From Caldilineaceae bacterium (GTDB taxonomy: Bacteria > Chloroflexota > Anaerolineae > Caldilineales > Caldilineaceae): DNA of 64,000 bases. Shown here piece after piece: positions 56,222-64,000 of the stretch (position 1 is its first letter; the number at the start of each line of letters is the position of its first letter). The stretch spans positions 38,829 to 102,828 of the forward strand of contig JAJDTL010000036.1 of the NCBI GenBank assembly GCA_022827195.1. Direction: 5' to 3'. The notes under the pieces are model-generated. The model saw only the letters and a list, made by a program, of their open reading frames with translations, ran no database searches and was not told the origin of the DNA. Made by a program: the position numbers and the translations under genes.

Positions 56222-56503
56222 ATGATACAAGGATTCAAGGATAGAAAGACTCGAAGGTTTTTCGCCGGAGGGCGAGTTCGAGAGTTTCAGGGCTTCGCAG
56301 ATCAAGCTGTCCGCCGCTTGACGGTATTAGACAATGCAGAGTCTCTTCAGGATTTGGCGCAGTTGCCCAGCAACAGATTGGAGTCGCTCTCAGGATATCG
56401 CGCTGGCGAGTTCAGCATTCGGATCAATCGCCAGCGGAGGCTCAGCTTCCGCTGGGGACAGGACGGGCCCTACGACGTAGAGATCGTAGACTACCACACT
56501 TAG
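56222..56503 (+). CDS. higB: HigB-type (RelE superfamily) toxin
   Basis: This 93-residue RelE/HigB-fold mRNA interferase begins MIQGFKDRKTRRFFAGGR and ends with the typical basic INRQRRLSFRW...YDVEIVDYHT strand. HigB cleaves mRNA on the ribosome. The order toxin-antitoxin (higB then higA, 11 nt apart) is the usual reversed arrangement of this type II family. The ATG is preceded by no clear Shine-Dalgarno, and a TATAAT string overlaps it, so the promoter is unclear. It appears intact. Confidence 0.9.
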   Translation: MIQGFKDRKTRRFFAGGRVREFQGFADQAVRRLTVLDNAESLQDLAQLPSNRLESLSGYRAGEFSIRINRQRRLSFRWGQDGPYDVEIVDYHT

Positions 56504-56514
56504 GAAAGTTGGAG

Positions 56515-56817
56515 ATGAATGTAAGCAACGGTATGCGACCGGTGCATCCCGGCGAAATACTGAGTGAAGAACTTGACGAGCTTGGCATGACGGCCGACGC
56601 GCTGGCTGATGCGCTTGATATTCCCGCCGATACAATCCTGACAGTTCTGAAGGGAGAAGGCAGGCTAACTGCCGACATGGCGTTGCGGCTGTCGCGTTAT
56701 CTGGGAACGACTCCACAACTCTGGCTGAACCTGCAAAAGACCTTCGAGTTGCGAAGCGCCGAGATTGAGAAGGGAAAAGAGATCGAAGAACGAGTATTTC
56801 CCAGAGAAATCGCCTAG
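56515..56817 (+). CDS. higA: HigA-type antitoxin
   Basis: This 100-residue XRE-family HTH antitoxin begins MNVSNGMRPVHPGEILSEELDELGM. The HTH lies in TADALADALDIPADTILTVLKGEGRLTADMALRLSRYLG, and the C-terminal WLNLQKTFELRSAE is typical of HigA. It neutralises HigB and represses the operon. A TTG at 56509 would add two residues; AGGAAAG lies 6-12 nt before the ATG. Confidence 0.92.
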   Translation: MNVSNGMRPVHPGEILSEELDELGMTADALADALDIPADTILTVLKGEGRLTADMALRLSRYLGTTPQLWLNLQKTFELRSAEIEKGKEIEERVFPREIA

Positions 56818-56897
56818 GCCACCGCCACGACTTCACCACAGATCATTGCGCGAGCCGACGCTAGCGGCTGCCAGCAAGACTCCGGGCCGCCGCTGCC

Positions 56898-58055
56898 TCA
56901 AACTGCGAAACGGGCCACCGCGGCCTCGTCGATCTCGACACCCAGGCCCGCCTCCTGCGGCGCGGCGAAACGTCCCTCTTGCGGTACCGGATAAGAGTGC
57001 GCGATGCTTCCCTTCCACGCGAGCGCGTCGTGGCTGTGTTCCATAATCTGAAAGTTGGGTATCGCCAGCGAAAAATGGACCGTCGCCGCCACCGACAATA
57101 TGCCGCCGCCACCGACGTGCGGCGCGATCGGCAGGTTGAAGCTGTCGCACAGCGCAGCAATTCGCTTGCCCTCTGAGAGTCCCGTTCGTGCCACGTCCGG
57201 CATCGCCACGTCGAACCCGCGCACCGCGATCCACTCCCGCCACTCCCAGACCGTCCGCAGCCACTCGCCCGTCGCCACCTGCAGCGACAGCGCGCGCGCG
57301 ACCTCCGCCTGGCCGCGGCTGTCCTCCGGCTGGCAGGGCGCCTCCAACCAGCGGACGCCCAATGCCTCCAGCCCCTTGCCCAGTTCGATCGCGCCCGACA
57401 CGTCGCGTGTCCCGTGCACATCCACCAACAACTCGATCTCCGGCCCCACGGCAAGGCGCACCGCTTCCACGATCGCAAGCAGCGGCGCATTGGGCATCCG
57501 CAGGTGCAGCTTGAGCGCACGATAGCCGGCTGTGAGCAGCGATTCAGCCTGGGCTACCGCCTCGGCAGGCTCCGCGCCCCCCATGCCCGCGTAAACCGGC
57601 ACGTCCGGCCGGAACTTCCCGCCCAGCAGCTTGTAGGCCGGTTTACCAGCTGCCTTGCCCAGCAGGTCGTAGAGCGCCAGGTCAACAGCCGCCAGCGCGT
57701 CCACGTAGAAACCCGTTACATGTCCTCGCTCTCGCATCGCGCTGTAGAGACGGTACCAGAGATACTCCACGTCATATGGGTCCCGGCCGAGCAGGAGCGG
57801 CGCACACAGCTCATCCACGATCGCGGCCGTGACGCGCGGCGCGACCGGCGCCTGGCCCTCGCCCCAGCCGACCAGCCCGGTGTCCGTCTCCAGGCGCACC
57901 AGGCATGTCTCATGGTTGCGCGAATAGATTGACATCCAGGCATTGGCCGCAATCGTATAGTCCCCGTAGCTTTCGATCTCCTCGCTTCCACCGCCCGAAC
58001 CTGTCTCCGCCGGCGGAATCTTCACTGCATAGGCCTTGACCGACGCGATTCGCAT
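56898..58055 (-). CDS. Mandelate racemase/muconate lactonizing family enzyme
   Basis: This 385-residue enolase-superfamily enzyme has metal ligands Asp212 (LLVDVHGTRD), Glu238 (WLEAPCQ) and Glu264 (ATGEWLR), catalytic candidates Lys182-x-His184 (ALKLHLR) and His313 (PIAPHVGGGG). It differs from the superfamily member at 22.8 kb in nearly all motif details, so the two are distinct families. The ATG at 58055 has CAGGAGAGG 6 nt upstream and a promoter at 58099-58127. It is monocistronic, and the substrate is unknown. Confidence 0.88.
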   Translation of the reverse strand: MRIASVKAYAVKIPPAETGSGGGSEEIESYGDYTIAANAWMSIYSRNHETCLVRLETDTGLVGWGEGQAPVAPRVTAAIVDELCAPLLLGRDPYDVEYLWYRLYSAMRERGHVTGFYVDALAAVDLALYDLLGKAAGKPAYKLLGGKFRPDVPVYAGMGGAEPAEAVAQAESLLTAGYRALKLHLRMPNAPLLAIVEAVRLAVGPEIELLVDVHGTRDVSGAIELGKGLEALGVRWLEAPCQPEDSRGQAEVARALSLQVATGEWLRTVWEWREWIAVRGFDVAMPDVARTGLSEGKRIAALCDSFNLPIAPHVGGGGILSVAATVHFSLAIPNFQIMEHSHDALAWKGSIAHSYPVPQEGRFAAPQEAGLGVEIDEAAVARFAV

Positions 58056-58098
58056 ACGTGCCTCTCCTGTTCCAATTGAGTTGCTGAATAGATACAGC

Positions 58099-58127
58099 AC
58101 TATACGCGCATCCGTACGAGCGCACAA
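58099..58127 (-). promoter_or_regulatory. Promoter of the second enolase-superfamily gene
   Basis: On the minus strand TTGTGC (58127-58122) and TATAGT (58104-58099) are 17 nt apart, about 44 nt before the ATG. Confidence 0.7.
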
Positions 58128-58510
58128 AAGCAGCAGGCCAGCCACGCCTTTCCCCTTCTCCGCGGAAGCAGGGGTATGGCTACCTCCCCGGGAACAATGT
58201 GCAACCCCACAGACGTGCTCCCGAAAAGCATCTAACAGGCGCGATGTAGTAAATTAAATATTATATAATACATACCCAAATTGGCTCGGAGCCTCCCATT
58301 TCAGGTGCGCCTGCCGCACTCCCCCGTTCCCGCTTCGCCAGCCGCCGACAGCCCTTCGACTCCTGCCCAGAGCCAGGGAAAGACGGCGTATCGGTCCTGC
58401 ACCGGACGATCGATCGAACGCCATAATGTGCGTTTTGTGCGCCCGGCAGCGGCAGGCGTCCCAAGACCCGCAACGCCCCCCGCGGGCACAGCGCCCCCGG
58501 TGGAAGCTGT
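58128..58510. other. Intergenic region, AT-rich patch, no gene
   Basis: This stretch lies between divergent promoters. It contains a strikingly AT-rich patch at about 58245-58275 (TAAATTAAATATTATATAATAC) in a GC-rich background. Open frames over 58261-58566 have no recognisable motif or start and are probably not genes. Confidence 0.45.
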
Positions 58511-58539
58511 TTGCCCATGGTCAGGTGGTACGCTATAAT
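58511..58539 (+). promoter_or_regulatory. Promoter of the cox operon
   Basis: TTGCCC (58511-58516) and a perfect TATAAT (58534-58539) with a 17-nt spacer, about 130 nt before coxG. Confidence 0.8.
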
Positions 58540-58672
58540 CCGGTGAATCATGTGAGGCACGGACATTTACGACCCCATTGCCAACTTTAGACCGGGTTGG
58601 CGGCGTGCCCGGCGGCGTTCCATCACCGAGCCGCCGTTCGTCCGAAGACACCAGGTAAAGAGAGCAGCTTAA

Positions 58673-59407
58673 ATGGTTAAATTGGCAGGTTCCCACGAAT
58701 TCGACGCACCCAAGGAAACCGTTTGGGAAGCACTACTGGATCCCGATGTCCTTTCGCGAATTCTGCCCGGTTGCAAGCAGTTGGACAGGTCAGGGGATAA
58801 CGAGTTCAAGGGCGAGATCAGTATCCGCGTCGGGCCGGTTCAGGGCAGCTTCAATGGGACTGTCAATCTCAAAGACATCGACCCGCCCAACGGCTACCGC
58901 ATGGAGCTCGCCGGCCAGGGCAGGCCGGGATATGTCAAGGGTTCGGGAGCGCTGCGCCTGGAGGGAGACGCGCCGACGACGCTACACTATGATGGCGACG
59001 CGCAGTTGAGCGGTCGCATTGCCAGCGTAGGGCAGCGGCTGGTCGACAGCACCGCGCGCTCGCTGACGCGCCAGGGGCTTCAATCGCTTGAGAATATCAT
59101 TGCGGCGCGTCTGCAACCGCCGGAACCGGAACCGGCTGAGAGCGGGGCACCACAGGCTTCAAACGGCACCGGAGCGGCCTCCCAGCCCCACAAGCCGGAC
59201 CCGCCGCCGCAGCCGAATCCGCCGCCGCAGCCGGACATCGCCACGCCATCGACAATGGAAGTCGGCATCAACGTGGCCAGAGACGTGGCCACCGACCTTG
59301 CCCAGGAGTTCAAGAGTAACCCGAACAGTCGCAAGGTAGTCTACGTTCTGGCTGGTTTCGCCGCGATAGTGTGGATGTGGCGTCAACTTTTCGGCAGAGC
59401 CAAATAG
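58673..59407 (+). CDS. coxG: CoxG-like SRPBCC protein, membrane-anchored
   Basis: This 244-residue protein has an N-terminal SRPBCC (CoxG) domain (KLAGSHEFDAPKETVWEALLDPDVLSRILPGC), a Pro-rich linker (PPQPNPPPQPD) and a C-terminal membrane helix (about 221-237, ending FGRAK). In aerobic CO dehydrogenase clusters CoxG helps to anchor the enzyme to the membrane. It is the first gene of the coxG-S-L-M operon, 56 nt before coxS. TAAAGAGAGCAGCTTAA precedes the ATG. Confidence 0.9.
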   Translation: MVKLAGSHEFDAPKETVWEALLDPDVLSRILPGCKQLDRSGDNEFKGEISIRVGPVQGSFNGTVNLKDIDPPNGYRMELAGQGRPGYVKGSGALRLEGDAPTTLHYDGDAQLSGRIASVGQRLVDSTARSLTRQGLQSLENIIAARLQPPEPEPAESGAPQASNGTGAASQPHKPDPPPQPNPPPQPDIATPSTMEVGINVARDVATDLAQEFKSNPNSRKVVYVLAGFAAIVWMWRQLFGRAK

Positions 59408-59463
59408 CATACTGAATCATCAGACTACAGGACCATCGAAGTTCCAAAAGAGGAGGAAGCTCT

Positions 59464-59931
59464 ATGGGTGTATCCATCGAATTGGAGGTCAACGGCGCCA
59501 GCGTCAGCGACGAGGTTGAGCCCCGCCTGCTTCTTGCGCATTTCCTGCGCGAAAATGTTGGGCTGACGGGCACAAAGATCGGCTGTGACACAAGCCAGTG
59601 CGGCTCCTGCACAATTCTGCTGGACGGAAAGGCGGTCAAGTCCTGCACATTGCTCGCGGTTCAGGCAGACGGGGGCGCGGTCACGACGATCGAGGGTCTG
59701 GCCAACGGGGATTACCATCCGGTACAACAAGCTTTCTGGGACAACCACGGCCTGCAGTGCGGTTTCTGCACACCCGGCATGATCATCTCCTGCGTTGACC
59801 TGCTGAGCACGAATCCCCAGCCGAGCGAAAGCGAAATCCGCCACGGACTGGAAGGAAATCTGTGCCGCTGTACCGGATATCACAACATTGTGCGCGCGGT
59901 GCAGGATGCCGCCGAGACCATGAACGGCTAA
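59464..59931 (+). CDS. coxS: CO-dehydrogenase-type iron-sulfur (small) subunit
   Basis: This 155-residue [2Fe-2S] protein has the plant-type cluster ([10 protein letters not shown]...SCT) and the second, xanthine-oxidase-type cluster (QCGFCTPGM...CRCTGYHNI). It passes electrons from the Mo subunit to the FAD subunit. GGAGGAAGCTCT precedes the ATG. It lies 15 nt before coxL. Confidence 0.95.
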   Translation: MGVSIELEVNGASVSDEVEPRLLLAHFLRENVGLTGTKIGCDTSQCGSCTILLDGKAVKSCTLLAVQADGGAVTTIEGLANGDYHPVQQAFWDNHGLQCGFCTPGMIISCVDLLSTNPQPSESEIRHGLEGNLCRCTGYHNIVRAVQDAAETMNG

Positions 59932-59946
59932 AGGGGGAAACGAAAT

Positions 59947-62307
59947 ATGGCAGGTGAATCCAACGGCGCGGGGGTCTTTGGCAGCTCTATCCGCCGGCGA
60001 GAGGATCCCGAACTGATCACAGGGCATGCCAAATACACCGATGACTTGCAGTTGCCGGGCACGGTCTACTGCACGATTCTGCGGAGCCCCTACGCGCATG
60101 CGAAGATAAACAGTATCGATACCAGCGAAGCCGCGGCATTGGATGGCGTGATTGGCGTCTATACGGCCGCGGATATCGAAGAGAGCGGTACACCGGGCGC
60201 GATCCCCGTCGGCTGGCTGCTGCCCGACATGAAGATCCCCGATCACACAATGCTGGCAAAAGACACGGCCCGTCATGTAGGCGACGGCGTGGCGATAGTT
60301 GTTGCCGAAGACCAGTACACCGCGCACGACGCGCTCGAACTGATCTGGGTCGACTACGAAGCGCTCGACGGGATCGCCGACCCGCAGAAGGCGACCGCAG
60401 ACGGCGCCCCCCTCGTGCACGAGATGGCGCCCAACAATATCGCCTTCGACTGGGAAATCGGCGACAAAGAGAAGACGGACGCCGCTTTTGCCGAGGCCGC
60501 CCATGTCGCCAGCCTTGACATCGTCAACAACAGGCTGATTCCGAATGCGATGGAACCGCGTTCCGCGCTGGCCGACTACAACAGCATCACCGGCGAGTTG
60601 ACACTCTACATGACGACGCAGAACCCCCACATCCACCGCCTGCTCATGAGCCTGGCCTCCCTGGGCCTACCGGAGCACAAGATCAGGGTCATCGCCCCTG
60701 AGGTTGGCGGAGGGTTTGGAAGCAAGATTCATCACTATCCCGACGAGGCGATCACAGCATGGGCCTCGATGCAGGTCGGGCGTCCCGTTAAGTGGACGGC
60801 GACGCGCACGGAGACCTACGTTACCGATGCACATGGCCGCGACCATGTGACGCACGCCGAAATGGCGGTAGACGCCGACGGGAAGTTCATCGGCCTCAGA
60901 GTCGATACCTATGCGGCGATGGGGGCCTATCTCTCAACGTTCGCCCCGGCCGTGCCAACCTATCTCTACGGCACGTTGATGTCCGGCGAATACGACCTTC
61001 CCGCAATTCACTGCCATGTCTACGGCGTCTTCACGCATACGGTTCCGGTCGACGCCTATCGCGGCGCGGGCCGGCCTGAAGCGACATTCGTCGTGGAGCG
61101 GATAGTCGATGAGGCCGCGCGCGTCTCCGGCATCGACCCGGCAGAGATCCGGCGCCGAAACTTTGTGTCGCCCGACAACTTCCCCTACCCCACGCAGGTC
61201 GCGCTCGAATACGACAGCGGCAATTACGAAGGCGCTCTCGACAAAGCGCTGGCCGCGATTGGCTACGACGACTTTCGCCGGGACCAGGCCGCTGCCAGGG
61301 ACAATGGCAAGTACCTGGGACTCGGCCTCTCCACCTACATCGAAGCCTGTGGCCTGGCGCCGTCGGCCGTGGTCGGCTCGCTCGGCGCGCAGGCGGGCCA
61401 GTGGGAGAGCGCCGTAGTGCGCGTCCACGCGACCGGCAAGGTGACGGTCTACAGCGGCTGCTCCGGACACGGACAGGGCCATGAAACGACGTACGCGCAG
61501 ATCGTCGCCAGCGCCCTGGGCGTACCATACGATGATATCGACGTAATCGAGGGTGATTCGGGCGTCATGCCGCACGGATGGGGCACCTACGGCAGCCGCA
61601 GCGCCGCAACCGGCGGCAGCGCGATCGCCTCGGCCGCGGAGAAGGTCGTCGACAAGGCGCGCACGATCGCCGCGCATCTGCTGGAGGCCGCCGAGGAGGA
61701 CCTGGAGTTTGATGACGGGAATTTCTACGTCAAAGGCTCGCCGGACCAGGCGCAGTCGCTTCCCGACGTGGCATTGCAGGCCTATCTGGCCCACAACCTG
61801 CCCAAGGGGATCGAGCCGGCGCTGGAGGCGACCAGCTTCTACGACCCGGCCAACTTCGTTTTCCCGTTCGGCACGCACATCGCCGTCGTCGAAGTCTGCG
61901 CCGATACGGGTCACGTGGAGTTGCAGCGCTACCTGGCGGTAGACGATGTGGGCAACGTGATCAACCCGATGATCGTGGATGGACAGGTGCACGGTGGAAT
62001 CGCGCAGGGCGTGGGGCAGTCCTTGTTTGAAACGGCTGTTTACGACGAGGGCGCCAACCTGCTAAGCGGCACAATGCTGGACTACGCGGTGCCGAAGGCC
62101 CACTTCCTGCCCTCCTTCGAAACGGACCGCACGGTGACACCCTGCCCCCACAATCCGCTGGGCGTCAAGGGTGTCGGCGAAGCGGGCACCATCGCGTCTC
62201 CTGCAGCGGTCGTCAATGCGGTAATCGACGCACTGGCGCCATTCGGTGTTGCACACATCGATATGCCGGTCACGCCGGAGAAGGTCTGGAACGCGATAAA
62301 CGGCTAG
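59947..62307 (+). CDS. coxL: Form II CO-dehydrogenase-type molybdopterin large subunit
   Basis: This 786-residue xanthine-oxidase-family Mo subunit has the active-site loop AYRGAGR, the form II signature; true form I CO dehydrogenases have AYRCSFR. It also shows the [14 protein letters not shown] and [15 protein letters not shown] (catalytic Glu) motifs. Form II enzymes often act on other substrates, so CO oxidation is uncertain. GGGGGAAACGAAAT precedes the ATG, 15 nt after coxS. Confidence 0.93.
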   Translation: MAGESNGAGVFGSSIRRREDPELITGHAKYTDDLQLPGTVYCTILRSPYAHAKINSIDTSEAAALDGVIGVYTAADIEESGTPGAIPVGWLLPDMKIPDHTMLAKDTARHVGDGVAIVVAEDQYTAHDALELIWVDYEALDGIADPQKATADGAPLVHEMAPNNIAFDWEIGDKEKTDAAFAEAAHVASLDIVNNRLIPNAMEPRSALADYNSITGELTLYMTTQNPHIHRLLMSLASLGLPEHKIRVIAPEVGGGFGSKIHHYPDEAITAWASMQVGRPVKWTATRTETYVTDAHGRDHVTHAEMAVDADGKFIGLRVDTYAAMGAYLSTFAPAVPTYLYGTLMSGEYDLPAIHCHVYGVFTHTVPVDAYRGAGRPEATFVVERIVDEAARVSGIDPAEIRRRNFVSPDNFPYPTQVALEYDSGNYEGALDKALAAIGYDDFRRDQAAARDNGKYLGLGLSTYIEACGLAPSAVVGSLGAQAGQWESAVVRVHATGKVTVYSGCSGHGQGHETTYAQIVASALGVPYDDIDVIEGDSGVMPHGWGTYGSRSAATGGSAIASAAEKVVDKARTIAAHLLEAAEEDLEFDDGNFYVKGSPDQAQSLPDVALQAYLAHNLPKGIEPALEATSFYDPANFVFPFGTHIAVVEVCADTGHVELQRYLAVDDVGNVINPMIVDGQVHGGIAQGVGQSLFETAVYDEGANLLSGTMLDYAVPKAHFLPSFETDRTVTPCPHNPLGVKGVGEAGTIASPAAVVNAVIDALAPFGVAHIDMPVTPEKVWNAING

Positions 62308-62394
62308 TATCTGGTTTTCGGTTTTTGGTGAATCCCTGCCTGCACGGCAGTTGCTGAAAACTAAGAACTAAAAACTCAAAACTGGAGAGAGAGA

Positions 62395-63255
62395 ATGTAC
62401 CCATCCAAATTTGATTACCACCGGCCGTCCTCCGTGCAGGAGGCAGTTCAGATACTCTCGGCCAACCCGGACGCCAAAGTGCTGGCGGGCGGTCACAGCC
62501 TTATTCCGGTGATGAAGTTGCGCCTGGCCACGCCGTCGGCGCTGGTCGACATCGGTCGCATTGACGCATTGCAGGGCATCAGCCGGTCCAATGGCAGCCT
62601 GCGCATCGGCGCCTGCGTCACCTACGACGAGATTGCCAACTCAAGCACCGTCCAGGAAGCGGCCCCGCTCTTGGCTGAAGCTGCCGGACAGATCGGTGAC
62701 CGTCAGGTTCGCTATCGCGGCACAATAGGCGGCAATCTCTCACATGCGGACCCGGCATCGGACTTGCCGGCCGCGGCCCTTGCCCTCGGCGCGACACTCC
62801 ATGTAACCGGCACCGGCGGCAGCCGAGCAATCGGTTCGGCCAGCTTCTTCGTCGATCTGATGATGACCGCGCTGCAACCGGACGAAATTCTTACGGAAGT
62901 AGAGATCCCAGCGGCAGGGGCAGGAACAGGTTCGGCCTACGCCAAGTGGGAGCATCCGGCGTCCGGCTACGCCTTGTGCGGCGCGGCTGCGGTCGTGACG
63001 CGCAACGCCGATGGCAGCTGCGCCAGCGCGCGTCTCTGCTTCAACGGCGTCTCCTCGACCGCGGTGGACGCATCCGCAGTGGGGGCGAGCCTGGCCGGTT
63101 CGGACCTGAGCGACGGGACGATTGAGAGCGCAGTCAACGACAACCTTTCCATCCCCGATGCGACGGGCGACATGTTCGCCTCGGCTGGCTATCGCCAGGA
63201 ACTGGCCAAGGTGATGGGCGCCAGTGCCCTGCGCACCGCCAGAGACCGAGCTTAA
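62395..63255 (+). CDS. coxM: CO-dehydrogenase-type FAD-binding medium subunit
   Basis: This 286-residue FAD subunit has the two pyrophosphate-binding loops AGGHSL and TIGGNLSHAD, and a C-terminal CO_deh_flav_C domain. GGAGAGAGAGA precedes the ATG. The gap from coxL (87 nt) is larger than the others. A strong terminator follows at once, so this is the operon end. There is no accessory coxD/E gene in view. Confidence 0.94.
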   Translation: MYPSKFDYHRPSSVQEAVQILSANPDAKVLAGGHSLIPVMKLRLATPSALVDIGRIDALQGISRSNGSLRIGACVTYDEIANSSTVQEAAPLLAEAAGQIGDRQVRYRGTIGGNLSHADPASDLPAAALALGATLHVTGTGGSRAIGSASFFVDLMMTALQPDEILTEVEIPAAGAGTGSAYAKWEHPASGYALCGAAAVVTRNADGSCASARLCFNGVSSTAVDASAVGASLAGSDLSDGTIESAVNDNLSIPDATGDMFASAGYRQELAKVMGASALRTARDRA

Positions 63256-63263
63256 TTGTTATG

Positions 63264-63312
63264 GCTCGTGGATAGTTGCTTTTCCTATCTCAGCAACTAT
63301 CCACGAGCTTTT
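63264..63312 (+). terminator. Rho-independent terminator of the cox operon
   Basis: A perfect 16-bp stem (63264-63279 with 63293-63308) has a 13-nt loop and is followed by TTTTCT, 8 nt after the coxM stop. It also lies inside the longer upstream frame of the next gene, so that gene starts at 63328. Confidence 0.85.
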
Positions 63313-63327
63313 CTCCCATATGTGCCG

Positions 63328-63864
63328 ATGTATCGTTTTGTCGTGATCGGCGTTAGCGGCTGCGGCAAAACGAAATTGGCGCGCCAGATTTCTGCCAGAG
63401 TCGGCATCCCCCACGTGGAACTGGACTCTTTGTTCTGGGAGGCAAACTGGCAGCCGGCAGCAAGAACAGTATTCAGGGCACGCGTGCAAAACGCGACCGC
63501 CGGCGAAGCATGGGTCGTGGACGGCAACTACAGCCAGAGCCACGACATCGTCTGGAGTAGGGCCAGCCATATCGTGTGGCTGGACTACGGCCTCCTTACT
63601 ATTATGCGGCGGGTCACATGGCGCACGCTCCGCCGCCTGTTCAGTCAACAGGAGTTGTGGAACGGAAATCGCGAATCGCTGCGCGGTATTTTCGGGCGCA
63701 ACAGCATCGTCTGGTATGCTTTCACCAGCTATCGTCGCCACCGCGTCAGGTATGCTGCGCTTCTTGCAAGCAGAGAGTTCAACCACCTGAAAGTAAGACG
63801 ATTCGGCAGCCCGAAGGAAGCGTCCGCCTGGCTGCAATCACTGACGCTCACGAGCCTTAACTAG
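63328..63864 (+). CDS. P-loop adenylate-kinase-like protein (topology modulation / shikimate-kinase-like)
   Basis: This 178-residue P-loop NTPase has the Walker A motif GVSGCGKTKLA at the N-terminus, the lid-type HVELDSLFWEANWQP segment and WVVDGNYSQSHDIVWSRASHIVWLD. This matches the small adenylate-kinase-like 'DNA topology modulation' proteins. The ATG at 63328 gives the usual N-terminus and follows the cox terminator. Role unknown. Confidence 0.8.
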   Translation: MYRFVVIGVSGCGKTKLARQISARVGIPHVELDSLFWEANWQPAARTVFRARVQNATAGEAWVVDGNYSQSHDIVWSRASHIVWLDYGLLTIMRRVTWRTLRRLFSQQELWNGNRESLRGIFGRNSIVWYAFTSYRRHRVRYAALLASREFNHLKVRRFGSPKEASAWLQSLTLTSLN

Positions 63865-63912
63865 GTCTCGTTGACGTTTGAAGGATTCTGTCAAAATGGC
63901 GACAATAGTAGG

Positions 63913-64000
63913 ATGTCTACCTATAAGATTGCCGACCATCAGTGGCAGAAACTGTACGCATTTCTGCAAGGACACCCTCGTGCCTATGCGGGGCAAGAGG
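63913..64000 (+). CDS. Transposase, N-terminal fragment (right edge of window)
   Basis: The frame opens MSTYKIADHQWQKLYAFLQG and continues HPRAYAGQE to the window edge. It matches the start of IS5/DUF4096-type transposases (W-x-L-x-FL-x-P-x-x-x-G). Only 29 residues are visible, so IS identity and completeness cannot be judged. The left inverted repeat may lie at about 63866-63890. Confidence 0.65.
   Translation, partial: MSTYKIADHQWQKLYAFLQGHPRAYAGQE

Noticed and set aside
56218..56223. TATAAT as the higBA promoter -10
   Set aside because: It overlaps the higB start codon and no -35 lies at the right distance.
58261..58566. Open frames in the intergenic region as a gene
   Set aside because: No Shine-Dalgarno site, low-complexity Pro/Ala/Arg composition, and two promoters flank or enter the region.
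59947..62307. CoxL as a proven CO dehydrogenase
   Set aside because: The active-site loop is form II (AYRGAGR), so CO oxidation cannot be claimed from sequence.

Overview
This is a GC-rich bacterial chromosome segment that most resembles Chloroflexota (Caldilineales, Anaerolineae or SAR202 relatives). That placement is an inference. It rests on the secreted proteins with Pro/Thr linkers, the many phytanoyl-CoA dioxygenase-like (PhyH) and enolase-superfamily genes, the form II CO-dehydrogenase-type operon, a stand-alone Ser/Thr kinase and an E. coli-type isocitrate dehydrogenase. Clear sigma70-type promoters with 17-nt spacers and good Shine-Dalgarno sites support many starts.

Layout. 1-11.8 kb: the 3' end of nadD, an S41 protease-like protein lacking the usual catalytic lysine, a lipoprotein, ferritin, a CDF metal exporter, and an iron-uptake pair (EfeO-like lipoprotein plus FTR1 permease), with a candidate small RNA beside the pair. 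12.2-13.7 kb: ammonium transporter. 13.8-29.2 kb: a long single-strand run of 14 genes with short gaps, made up of a KARI-like reductoisomerase, three PhyH-type oxygenases, a DegT aminotransferase, an MDR dehydrogenase, two tandem beta-propeller glycosidase-like proteins, an enolase-superfamily enzyme, a ThDP enzyme, an alpha/beta hydrolase and an SMP-30 lactonase. This reads as one uncharacterised metabolic pathway and is the main candidate for an undescribed system. 29.2-36.5 kb: a decayed VWA gene, a Ser/Thr kinase, sdhCDAB, icd and an SDR. 36.5-44.0 kb: a membrane protein, fabF, pyrB-pyrC, hemC-hemD-hemB. 44.1-46.3 kb: an RNA cluster of tRNA-Ser(GGA), SRP RNA and tmRNA around an MFS gene. 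46.4-47.0 kb: a decayed HEPN/MNT toxin-antitoxin locus. 47.1-58.1 kb: an aldo/keto reductase, a secreted repeat protein, an odd octapeptide-repeat/HNH-like membrane protein, a split Tm-1-like pair, a Gfo/Idh/MocA oxidoreductase, a cupin, DinB, an intact higBA and a second enolase-superfamily gene. 58.7-63.3 kb: a coxG-S-L-M operon (form II signature) closed by a strong terminator, then a P-loop kinase-like gene and, at the edge, the start of a transposase.

Together the window mixes core metabolism (TCA cycle, pyrimidine, heme, fatty acid) with accessory catabolic and oxidative enzymes and several remnants of mobile or toxin-antitoxin genes. All assignments come from reading motifs by eye; no database search was run.
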